In this document: piece after piece, positions 1-5,151 of the stretch | Layout: the number at the start of each line of letters is the position of its first letter | Numbering within the stretch: the first letter of the stretch is position 1 | Assembly: GCA_963621145.1 (NCBI GenBank) | Contig: CAVFDI010000071.1 | Coordinates: 1 to 8,205, forward strand | Source: W0P28-013 sp963621145 | GTDB lineage: Bacteria > Bacteroidota > Bacteroidia > Bacteroidales > Paludibacteraceae | DNA length: 8,205 nt | Direction of reading: 5' to 3' | The notes under the pieces: generated by a model | What the model was told of the DNA's origin: nothing | The model's input: only the letters and a program-made list of their open reading frames with translations | Database searches by the model: none | Translations under genes and position numbers: made by a program

Positions 1-73
1 TTCTGGTTTCTAATTTCTGGTTTCTAGTTGTTTCTCAAAATTGCTACCGCAATTTTTGTTTCTATGTTTCTAG
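1..73. repeat. Degenerate heptamer array TTCTGGT/TTCTAGT, interrupted by a hairpin
   Basis: Four period-7 units occupy 1-28 (TTCTGGT, TTCTAAT, TTCTGGT, TTCTAGT), with TTTCTC at 31-36. After the hairpin at 37-56, two related octamers follow at 58-73 (GTTTCTAT, GTTTCTAG). No reading frame or gene is seen in 1-154. Confidence 0.75.
37..56. repeat. Perfect hairpin, 8-bp stem, loop TACC
   Basis: The arms AAAATTGC (37-44) and GCAATTTT (49-56) are perfect reverse complements around the 4-nt loop TACC. The hairpin sits inside the TTTCTAG-type array as if inserted there. It could act as a weak bidirectional terminator (A-rich before, T-rich after) or be a small dispersed palindromic element. Confidence 0.65.
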
Positions 74-80
74 TTATTTG

Positions 81-104
81 TTGAATCGTTGAACTGTTGA
101 AGCG
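81..104. repeat. Three-unit octamer repeat TTGAAnnG
   Basis: Three consecutive units TTGAATCG, TTGAACTG and TTGAAGCG occupy 81-104 with exact period 8. The first five bases and the eighth are invariant. Confidence 0.7.
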
Positions 105-108
105 TTTC

Positions 109-127
109 GGACGCACTCGGTGCGTCC
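109..127. repeat. GC-rich perfect palindrome (REP-like), 8-bp stem, loop TCG
   Basis: The arms GGACGCAC (109-116) and GTGCGTCC (120-127) are perfect reverse complements around TCG. The GC content stands out against AT-rich flanks, giving a far more stable stem than its neighbours. It resembles dispersed intergenic palindromes of the REP type. It lies 28 bp beyond the methyltransferase stop and could also help end transcription or protect the 3' end of the message, though no U-tract follows on the minus strand. Confidence 0.65.
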
Positions 128-133
128 CTACAA

Positions 134-154
134 TTTGAAATCTGAAATCTGAAA
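134..154. repeat. Heptamer array TCTGAAA
   Basis: Three period-7 units occupy 134-154 (TTTGAAA, TCTGAAA, TCTGAAA). The array abuts the stop codon of the methyltransferase. Its sequence recurs, in inverted orientation, in the array before the DedA gene (6619-6642). Confidence 0.75.
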
Positions 155-1252
155 TTAAAAAGTCTTACGACTTTTTCTGCACACCATAATAGAGTGTCCA
201 AGCCCGAGTCCGTCGATTATCTGCTCCACCTCCAAGCCAGCGGCGGCAACACAGCGCGCCATATCGTCGGAGTGGTACATTTTGCTATTGCCATTGGCCA
301 AAGCCGTGAAATAGATGCTTGTGAGCGTAAGACAATAGGCGGCAGTTTCGTATTTTTGGCGATCCCAGAAGGTTTCCATAATGTAGACTCGCGTATTGTC
401 GTCCATCGAGCGGGCGGCGCGGCTCAAAATGCTGATGACTTCCGTTTCGGAAAAGCAATCGAGGAATTGGCTCATCCAAATGGCATCGAATCCCGTTGGG
501 AATGGCACGCTTGCATCGAGCAGGTTGGCGCCGTGACCGTGAATGCGCTCTGCCCCATCGCTACCAGCGGTTTTCTGCTGCATCATGGCAATTTGTTGCG
601 GCAAATCCATTATTGTTACATTCACATCTTTGTCGAACTGCACACAACGCAATGCCCAACGCCCCGTGTTGCCGCCCACATCGAGCAACGTGTGCGGATG
701 GTTGGCAAAAACCACACGCAGAGCCTCGTCGAACGAATTATCAGAATAGAAATGATCGAATCCAAACCAACTTTTCTGCACTTGTTCTGGCAGGCTCGAA
801 AGTCCTTCGTAGATGGTCGGCCAATCGCCAAACACCTTAAGACCAGCAGGTTTGCCCGTTTTCAAAGCCTCGTCGAGACGAAAAAGTCCGAGATAGTTCA
901 CATCGTGATTGAAATCAAGGTTGGCTTGCACCACTTTATCGTTGAGCAAAAACCAGCCCGCTTTTGCCAGTTTGTAGCGGTCGCCATCGACAATGACTGT
1001 GCCGATTGAAAGCGATGCCTCGAGCAAAACCTGCGCTGCATAGTCCGAAATATGCAGTCGTTCAGCCACTTGATGGTGCGTGAGTCCTTCAGCATTTTCG
1101 CCAAGCAGAGCAAAAACGCCCCATTTCAACATCAGGCGCGACACCTGAAAAACCATTGGTGCAAAGGCGATTTCGTGCGCCAAACGCTGCGCTTCGGAAG
1201 CCGATTGACGGTCTTTCGTGTATCTTTTCTTCAGATTTGGGAATAGGTTCAT
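155..1252 (-). CDS. SAM-dependent methyltransferase, Methyltransf_2 (O-methyltransferase) type
   Basis: The 365-aa product has the plan of family-2 (plant-COMT-like) methyltransferases. An N-terminal helical/winged-helix dimerisation part (about residues 20-100, with a HTH-like stretch near 57-80) precedes a Rossmann SAM-binding domain. Motif I is LLDVGGNTG at 189-197, followed by an acidic residue in IMDLP (D216) expected to contact the SAM ribose. The place where O-methyltransferases carry the catalytic His-Asp-Trp reads FLDCF (263-267), so that histidine is missing. Its position behind a lyase/ACP/acyltransferase run suggests it methylates the aryl head group or a related intermediate, which is inference. 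I start it at the ATG at 1252. An in-frame ATG at 1327 would add 25 residues, but these translate a 9-bp tandem repeat (LYKL-type periodicity) and would overlap the upstream gene. The last residues, KSRKTF, are encoded by a perfect hairpin (157-176) and may be a late addition. The family is fairly sure, the substrate unknown. Confidence 0.85.
   Translation of the reverse strand: MNLFPNLKKRYTKDRQSASEAQRLAHEIAFAPMVFQVSRLMLKWGVFALLGENAEGLTHHQVAERLHISDYAAQVLLEASLSIGTVIVDGDRYKLAKAGWFLLNDKVVQANLDFNHDVNYLGLFRLDEALKTGKPAGLKVFGDWPTIYEGLSSLPEQVQKSWFGFDHFYSDNSFDEALRVVFANHPHTLLDVGGNTGRWALRCVQFDKDVNVTIMDLPQQIAMMQQKTAGSDGAERIHGHGANLLDASVPFPTGFDAIWMSQFLDCFSETEVISILSRAARSMDDNTRVYIMETFWDRQKYETAAYCLTLTSIYFTALANGNSKMYHSDDMARCVAAAGLEVEQIIDGLGLGHSIMVCRKSRKTF
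157..176 (-). terminator. Perfect hairpin over the methyltransferase stop, possible weak terminator
   Basis: The arms AAAAAGTC (157-164) and GACTTTTT (169-176) pair perfectly around a 4-nt loop. The hairpin encodes the last codons of the methyltransferase and overlaps its TAA (155-157). On the minus strand the stem ends in a T-run, as in an intrinsic terminator, but the AT-rich stem makes it weak. It has the same design as the hairpin at 37-56. Confidence 0.45.
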
Positions 1253-1259
1253 GGTATTT

Positions 1260-1310
1260 AGTTTATAAAGTTTATAAAGTTCGGAAAGTTTGTAAAGTTG
1301 AAAGTTTTGG
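1260..1310. repeat. Nonamer array AGTTTATAA in the acyltransferase-methyltransferase gap
   Basis: Four period-9 units lie at 1260-1295 (AGTTTATAA twice, AGTTCGGAA, AGTTTGTAA), followed by the shortened units AGTTGAA and AGTTTTGG. The array fills most of the 62-bp gap. Because 9 is a multiple of 3 it stays open in the methyltransferase frame and creates a spurious N-terminal extension. Confidence 0.8.
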
Positions 1311-1314
1311 AGGC

Positions 1315-2193
1315 CTATTTTCCCCAAAAATTATAAAAATTGAACCACTGCTGTGGGTGCGCTTTCAACACCTTTTCGAGCGAGGCAATATAGCGTTCGA
1401 GCAGCGTCTCTTTGGTCATTTTTTCGGTTTGCGGGTTGATTAACTCGAACGAAAAATGGTAGCCGCCTTTCTGGTGCAAGGCAAAATAGAAAAGCACTGG
1501 CACACGCAGTTTTGCGCCGAGCAGGAATGGTCCTTCGGGGAAATTTGCATCGCGCCCTATGAATTTTGCGGTCATCACGCGCTCCTCGTTGGTGTAGCGA
1601 TCGCCCTGAAAGCAAACCGCCTCGCCAGCGTTCAATGCGCGTTTTATGTTCAGTGCCATCTCCAGCCCATCGGTTTTGTTCACGGCAATGATGTTGTAGT
1701 TTTTGTCGTCGCTTTCGGTGAATTGTTTTACCATTTCGCGCTCGGCATCCACCATCACAATGTTTATTCGTTTGCTGCAATCGCCAAAAAATGAACAACC
1801 CATTTGCCACGCACCAACATGCGCTCCGATGATTATTACACCGCGATCGCCATTGAGTGTGCGCAAAAATTCGTCGTAGTTTTCACCAAATTCGTACTTA
1901 AACCTATCTTGCAATCCGCACTGAATGGCTACTTTGTCGACAATACACTGCCCGAATTTGAAAAAATGCTTGTAGATGCAACCGATGGTTTGCAACCTAT
2001 TTTTCTTAAAAATAGTTCGATAGTAGAACCAAAGTGCGCTAGTTGCTTTGCGAGCAAACAGCATGAAGTGTGGCACCACGTATGTGAGATTGGCGTAGGC
2101 AAAACGCACACCGAAATGTTTCAGAAAAAACTGAAAAATTTCGTATCCCAGCTTGTTACCGCGCGATTTTGCAGTCCACTCTCTCTTCTCCAT
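1315..2193 (-). CDS. LpxL/HtrB-family lysophospholipid acyltransferase-like protein
   Basis: The 292-aa protein matches the lipid A biosynthesis acyltransferase family (Lip_A_acyltrans, LPLAT superfamily) in length and block order. It has a hydrophobic, aromatic-rich N-terminus (about 17-60), the active-site block GAHVGAWQ (123-130), FQGDRY (195-200), the FPEGPFLLGAKLRVPVLF block (218-235) and the C-terminal HPQQWFNFYNFW (279-290). The family catalytic dyad is H-x4-D/E. Here H125 is present but the acidic position is Gln (Q130), which is unusual or marks a subfamily. Lipid A acyltransferases act at the inner face of the cytoplasmic membrane using acyl-ACP donors. In aryl-polyene and flexirubin loci, homologues are thought to attach the polyene acyl chain to a lipid. 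With an ACP gene two positions upstream, transfer of the ACP-bound product to a membrane acceptor is the favoured role. The start follows the Fe-S gene stop by 5 bp, indicating co-translation. A housekeeping lipid A role is less likely in this context. Confidence 0.87.
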   Translation of the reverse strand: MEKREWTAKSRGNKLGYEIFQFFLKHFGVRFAYANLTYVVPHFMLFARKATSALWFYYRTIFKKNRLQTIGCIYKHFFKFGQCIVDKVAIQCGLQDRFKYEFGENYDEFLRTLNGDRGVIIIGAHVGAWQMGCSFFGDCSKRINIVMVDAEREMVKQFTESDDKNYNIIAVNKTDGLEMALNIKRALNAGEAVCFQGDRYTNEERVMTAKFIGRDANFPEGPFLLGAKLRVPVLFYFALHQKGGYHFSFELINPQTEKMTKETLLERYIASLEKVLKAHPQQWFNFYNFWGK

Positions 2194-2198
2194 GCTCT

Positions 2199-3125
2199 CT
2201 ATTTTGCTTTTTTATGACTCACAGCCAAGACATTATTTGGGCATGCGCTTACGCAGCGTTCGCACAAGATGCATTGCGCATTTTGCACCTCGATGCGCTG
2301 TTTCACAGCACCACGCACATCGCTCAACATGGGGCAAACCTGATTGCATTTGCCACATTGCGTGCATCTATCGGATTGAACGGGCGTAATTTTGAACCAC
2401 GAAAAGCGATATAGCAGGCTCGAAATGGTCATGAATGGGCACAACATGCGGCAATAAAAACGACTTCCTCCGACAAACGATAGCGCAAATCCGATAGTGA
2501 TAATGAACAAGTTTTGCGCTACAATCCAATTTTTACGAAGTAAAATATTCTCGTTGTTGTAGGTAGGATCGGCAGGATTTGTGAATTGCCACGATACTAA
2601 AACCGTCAAGGCAACGAGCAAAAACATATACAACCAAGCCAGCCACTCTTTGCGCTGCACGGGCTTTTTGCATGCTTTTCGTGGATTGATAATTTCGAAT
2701 ATAGCGCCGTCCCAGCACGCACGCGAGCAAAAGGCGTTGCCAAACACAAACGGAATAATCAATCGTGCAATGACAAGTTGAATGAGTGCGCCCGTAACAA
2801 TGCCCGCCTGCATATCGAAAAAAATCTGCTCGAACTGAAAATTAACGCCATAAAACAGTCCAAGCATTATAAGCAACATGCCACCAATCAACGCTTGAAT
2901 GGTGCGTCGAACTACTTGGCGCGTTCTGGGCCAACGAATGACGATGCTGCGCGCAATAAATTCGGTGAGTCCAATGCCGCCAAACAGGCACAAATAGCGC
3001 CAATCGCGCATGGCACAGACAATTATGCCGATACACAGAAAAATTATCAGCGTCCAAATGGGAACCCGATATTTTTGGTAGTAGCATTGCAAGCGAGCAA
3101 ACATATTGGCGACGGTAACTGCCAC
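2199..3125 (-). CDS. Membrane-bound 4Fe-4S protein, NapH/CcoG (RdxA)-like
   Basis: The 308-aa protein has about five or six predicted membrane segments (roughly residues 23-39, 43-60, 77-96, 105-127, 163-180 and 202-220) and a cytoplasmic C-terminal ferredoxin domain. That domain carries two classical 4Fe-4S motifs, CTQCGKCNQVCP (C254, C257, C260, C264) and CILCERCVSACP (C285, C288, C291, C295). Two further C-x3-C pairs next to membrane helices, C133/C137 and C225/C229 (the latter CRMLCP), are the hallmark of the NapH/CcoG/NosR-C-terminal family of electron-transfer proteins. The gene starts 9 bp after the ACP stop and ends 5 bp before the acyltransferase start, so it is probably translated from the same message. 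It presumably passes electrons at the membrane, possibly to an enzyme that modifies the ACP-bound or lipid-bound product; this role is inference. The longest start is a GTG at 3125. An ATG at 3104 (residue 8, MFARLQ) is an equally plausible start and loses no domain. Confidence 0.88.
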   Translation of the reverse strand: MAVTVANMFARLQCYYQKYRVPIWTLIIFLCIGIIVCAMRDWRYLCLFGGIGLTEFIARSIVIRWPRTRQVVRRTIQALIGGMLLIMLGLFYGVNFQFEQIFFDMQAGIVTGALIQLVIARLIIPFVFGNAFCSRACWDGAIFEIINPRKACKKPVQRKEWLAWLYMFLLVALTVLVSWQFTNPADPTYNNENILLRKNWIVAQNLFIITIGFALSFVGGSRFYCRMLCPFMTISSLLYRFSWFKITPVQSDRCTQCGKCNQVCPMLSDVRGAVKQRIEVQNAQCILCERCVSACPNNVLAVSHKKAK

Positions 3126-3134
3126 AGTTTCAGA

Positions 3135-3377
3135 CTATTTTGCGCGTTCTACGAGCAATTCTACTAGCTGACCAAAATTTCGCCTTCCAGCAAAATCGTC
3201 GGCCGTCAGTTTCACGCCAAATTCTTGATTTATCAACACAGCCACATCTACCATGTCGAGGCTGTCGAAACCTAAATCGTCTTTCAAAAGTGCCGCATCG
3301 GTGAATTTTTCGCGCGACACCTCAAATTCTCCACTCAGGCAATCGATTAAATGTTCTCTAATTGTCTGCATTTCCAT
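3135..3377 (-). CDS. Acyl carrier protein
   Basis: The 80-aa acidic protein has the phosphopantetheine attachment motif LGFDSLDMVD. Serine 39 is the expected 4'-phosphopantetheine site at the start of helix II, followed by the typical EFGVKLTADDF segment of helix III. It would carry acyl or aryl-acyl intermediates as thioesters in the cytoplasm. Its place between an aromatic amino acid ammonia-lyase and an acyltransferase, away from fabD/fabF-type genes, argues for a dedicated carrier of a specialised pathway (aryl polyene/flexirubin type) rather than the housekeeping AcpP. Two starts, ATG 3377 and ATG 3371, differ by only two residues; I keep the longer. The preceding 180-bp gap is filled with period-7 and period-8 repeats, so the ACP may have its own promoter or lie on a message with a long repetitive spacer. 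The family assignment is firm. Confidence 0.93.
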   Translation of the reverse strand: MEMQTIREHLIDCLSGEFEVSREKFTDAALLKDDLGFDSLDMVDVAVLINQEFGVKLTADDFAGRRNFGQLVELLVERAK

Positions 3378-3394
3378 TAGATGTATCGTTTTTT

Positions 3395-3426
3395 AGTTTA
3401 TGAGTTGATAAGTTGATGGATTGATA
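3395..3426. repeat. Octamer array AGTTGATA upstream of the ACP gene
   Basis: Four period-8 units occupy 3395-3426 (AGTTTATG, AGTTGATA, AGTTGATG, GATTGATA), starting 18 bp upstream of the ACP start codon. Confidence 0.75.
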
Positions 3427-3465
3427 AATTTAACGCATTAGTGTTGATCTGCAAGGAAAAATCAA

Positions 3466-3481
3466 TTTTCAAATTTTCAAA
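3466..3481. repeat. Two perfect octamers TTTTCAAA
   Basis: TTTTCAAA is present twice in direct tandem in the middle of the lyase-ACP gap. Just beyond it, on the minus strand, 3485-3478 reads TAAATTTG, which fits the TAnnTTTG -7 consensus. In such AT-rich DNA that is weak evidence for an ACP promoter. Confidence 0.6.
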
Positions 3482-3484
3482 TTT

Positions 3485-3547
3485 ATTCGTCTTTTGTCTT
3501 TATTCTTTATTCTTTACTCTTTATTCAAAACTCTTGCGACTTACTAC
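3485..3547. repeat. Nine-unit heptamer array TTTATTC in the lyase-ACP gap
   Basis: The core is four units at 3499-3526 (TTTATTC twice, TTTACTC, TTTATTC). The same phase extends both ways over ATTCGTC and TTTTGTC on the left and AAAACTC, TTGCGAC and TTACTAC on the right. All nine successive heptamers end in C, so the array spans 63 bp of the 180-bp gap. Confidence 0.75.
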
Positions 3548-3557
3548 TAATTGTCAA

Positions 3558-5057
3558 TTAAATTCTAACCTTCAAATATTCTATCACCCTCTCAATCTCC
3601 TTGAATTTCGGTGTATCTTCGATGAATACTGGCACAATTTTGCGCACATCGTTGTATATTTTGCGCGTGACTGGCGACAGGCGATCGGCTATTTTTAAGC
3701 AGTCAACTGCCTGAACCAGAGCCATATAGTGAATAGCCATCACTTGATAAGCGTTGTTCACCACGCGGCGACAAATGAGTGCCGAATTTGTTCCCATGCT
3801 CACAATGTCTTGATTGTCGTTGTTGTTCGGAATGCTGTGCACATAGTTCGGCATCGACAGCGTTTGGCATTCGGCCGTGGTCGATGTTGCAGTGAATTGC
3901 GACGCTTGCAGACCGTAGTTCAAGCCCAGCACGCCAAGGTTCACAAACGGCGGCAAAATGCCATTGATGCGATCGTGGAAAATGTAGTTCATCTGCCGTT
4001 CCATGAGCATAGTCATTTTGGTAACGGCAATTTTCAGTTTGTCCATCTCGAACGATACATAGTCGCCATGGAAATTTCCGCCATGATAAACGGTGCGCGT
4101 CTCTGGATCGACTATCGGGTTATCGTCGGCCGAATTGAGCTCTTCAATCAAGATTTTTTCGGTGAATTTGATAGTTTCGAGCACTGGACCGAGAATTTGC
4201 GGCACACAGCGCAGCGAATAATAGGGCTGCACTTTGTGGTCGAATGTAGCCTCTTCGTGATGATTGTAGAGTTTTTCGGCGCGTTTGTAGAGGCATTGGC
4301 TCCCTGCCGACAAACGGCGCATTTCGGCAGCCACCTCGTTTTGTCCATCATGATTTTTCAGGCGATTAAGCTCGTCGGCCATAAAGTCGTCGTACGACGA
4401 AACCACCTCGTTTACCAGCACCGATGCACCAAGTGCTGCGCGGTAGAGCCGTTTGGCTAGCGACAAATTGACCAGTCCGATGCCCGTCATCACACCTGTG
4501 CCGTTGGTTATGGCCAAGCCCTCGCGAAGGTGCATGGTGAGCGGCGTCAAGCCATTTTCGCGCATTACCTCACCTGCATTGCGGCGTTCGCCTTTGTAGA
4601 ACACATCGCCCTCGCCTATCAGCGCTAGAGCCAAGTGCGCCAACTGCACCAAATCGCCGCTTGCGCCCACGCTACCATGTTCGGGAATCACAGGAATAAT
4701 GTCGCGATTGATGAACTGTTGCAGCAATTTTACTGTATCGACATGAATGCCCGATTTACCATTCAGAAAAGTGCAAAGGCGCGACACCATGGCGGCTTTC
4801 ACACATTCGGCAGGCAAAGGTTCGCCTGCGCCCGTGGAGTGACTGCGGATAATGTTGTACTGCAACTGCAGCAAGTGGTCGTCCGACACGCGATACTGCG
4901 CCATAGGTCCAAAGCCCGTGTTGATGCCGTAAATGACTTTATCTTTGGCAAATTCGGCCAAAAAACGATAGCATTCATCAACTTTTTTCAGCGATTCATC
5001 GCTCAATTCAAGCGGTTTGCCATCGAAAACAATAGATTCAAGTTCGGATAATTGCAT
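3558..5057 (-). CDS. MIO-type aromatic amino acid ammonia-lyase (HAL/TAL/PAL family)
   Basis: The 499-aa protein has full family length. Ala132-Ser133-Gly134, inside GSVGASGDL, form the autocatalytic MIO electrophile. Other active-site blocks are YGINTGFG (Y43), NGT (N185), QPYYSLRC (Q277, Y280, R283, as in histidine lyase numbering), FHGDYVS (329-335) and the NNNDNQDIVSMG stretch (411-422). The enzyme eliminates ammonia from an aromatic amino acid. The substrate-selectivity pair is Ser72-His73, as in classical histidine lyases, not the His-Leu of Rhodobacter-type tyrosine lyase. Context argues against histidine degradation: no hutU, hutI or hutG is present, and ACP, acyltransferase and methyltransferase genes follow. 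In Bacteroidota, lyases of this group in flexirubin and dialkylresorcinol loci act on tyrosine, giving 4-coumarate as aryl starter. I therefore expect a tyrosine ammonia-lyase but leave the symbol open. A good promoter precedes the gene (5083-5090). The family is certain, the substrate inferred. Confidence 0.94.
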   Translation of the reverse strand: MQLSELESIVFDGKPLELSDESLKKVDECYRFLAEFAKDKVIYGINTGFGPMAQYRVSDDHLLQLQYNIIRSHSTGAGEPLPAECVKAAMVSRLCTFLNGKSGIHVDTVKLLQQFINRDIIPVIPEHGSVGASGDLVQLAHLALALIGEGDVFYKGERRNAGEVMRENGLTPLTMHLREGLAITNGTGVMTGIGLVNLSLAKRLYRAALGASVLVNEVVSSYDDFMADELNRLKNHDGQNEVAAEMRRLSAGSQCLYKRAEKLYNHHEEATFDHKVQPYYSLRCVPQILGPVLETIKFTEKILIEELNSADDNPIVDPETRTVYHGGNFHGDYVSFEMDKLKIAVTKMTMLMERQMNYIFHDRINGILPPFVNLGVLGLNYGLQASQFTATSTTAECQTLSMPNYVHSIPNNNDNQDIVSMGTNSALICRRVVNNAYQVMAIHYMALVQAVDCLKIADRLSPVTRKIYNDVRKIVPVFIEDTPKFKEIERVIEYLKVRI

Positions 5058-5082
5058 GATTTAGAAAAATGGTTTTAACACG

Positions 5083-5090
5083 CAAAGTTA
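5083..5090 (-). promoter_or_regulatory. Bacteroidota-type -7 promoter box of the ammonia-lyase gene
   Basis: On the minus strand these bases read TAACTTTG, an exact match to the Bacteroidota primary-sigma -7 consensus TAnnTTTG. It lies 25 bp upstream of the lyase ATG, predicting a transcription start near 5076 and a short leader of about 20 nt. The -33 region is weak: TATGG near 5111-5115 is the best candidate for a TTTG-like element. The site separates the lyase and downstream genes from the DedA-aroE pair. It is inferred from consensus only. Confidence 0.55.
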
Positions 5091-5096
5091 CAAACT

Positions 5097-5126
5097 TTTC
5101 GGCAATTTCGCCATAGATTTCGGCAA
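5097..5126 (-). repeat. Direct repeats TTGCCGAAA upstream of the lyase -7 box
   Basis: On the minus strand TTGCCGAAA occurs twice (5126-5118 and 5105-5097), start to start 21 bp apart, with a related ATGGCGAAA between them (5114-5106). Twenty-one bp is two helical turns, and the repeats cover the expected -15 to -50 region of the promoter at 5083-5090. They could be binding half-sites for a regulator, or a decayed nonamer repeat like those in the other gaps. Confidence 0.4.
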
Positions 5127-5151
5127 AATTTTTGAACAATGGAGCGTGCGA

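Noticed and set aside
194..1009. Plus-strand open frame of 271 codons opposite the methyltransferase
   Set aside because: It lies entirely antisense to a gene with clear family motifs, and its product shows no domain. The open frame follows from codon use on the other strand.
3548..3560. Small palindrome TAATTG-T-CAATTA at the lyase stop as terminator
   Set aside because: The stem is only 6 bp, AT-only apart from one pair, with a one-base centre. It is too weak to call in an AT-rich gap.
3729..4460. Plus-strand open frame of 243 codons opposite the ammonia-lyase
   Set aside because: It is fully antisense to highly conserved lyase blocks, rich in His/Arg/Phe and without recognisable motifs.
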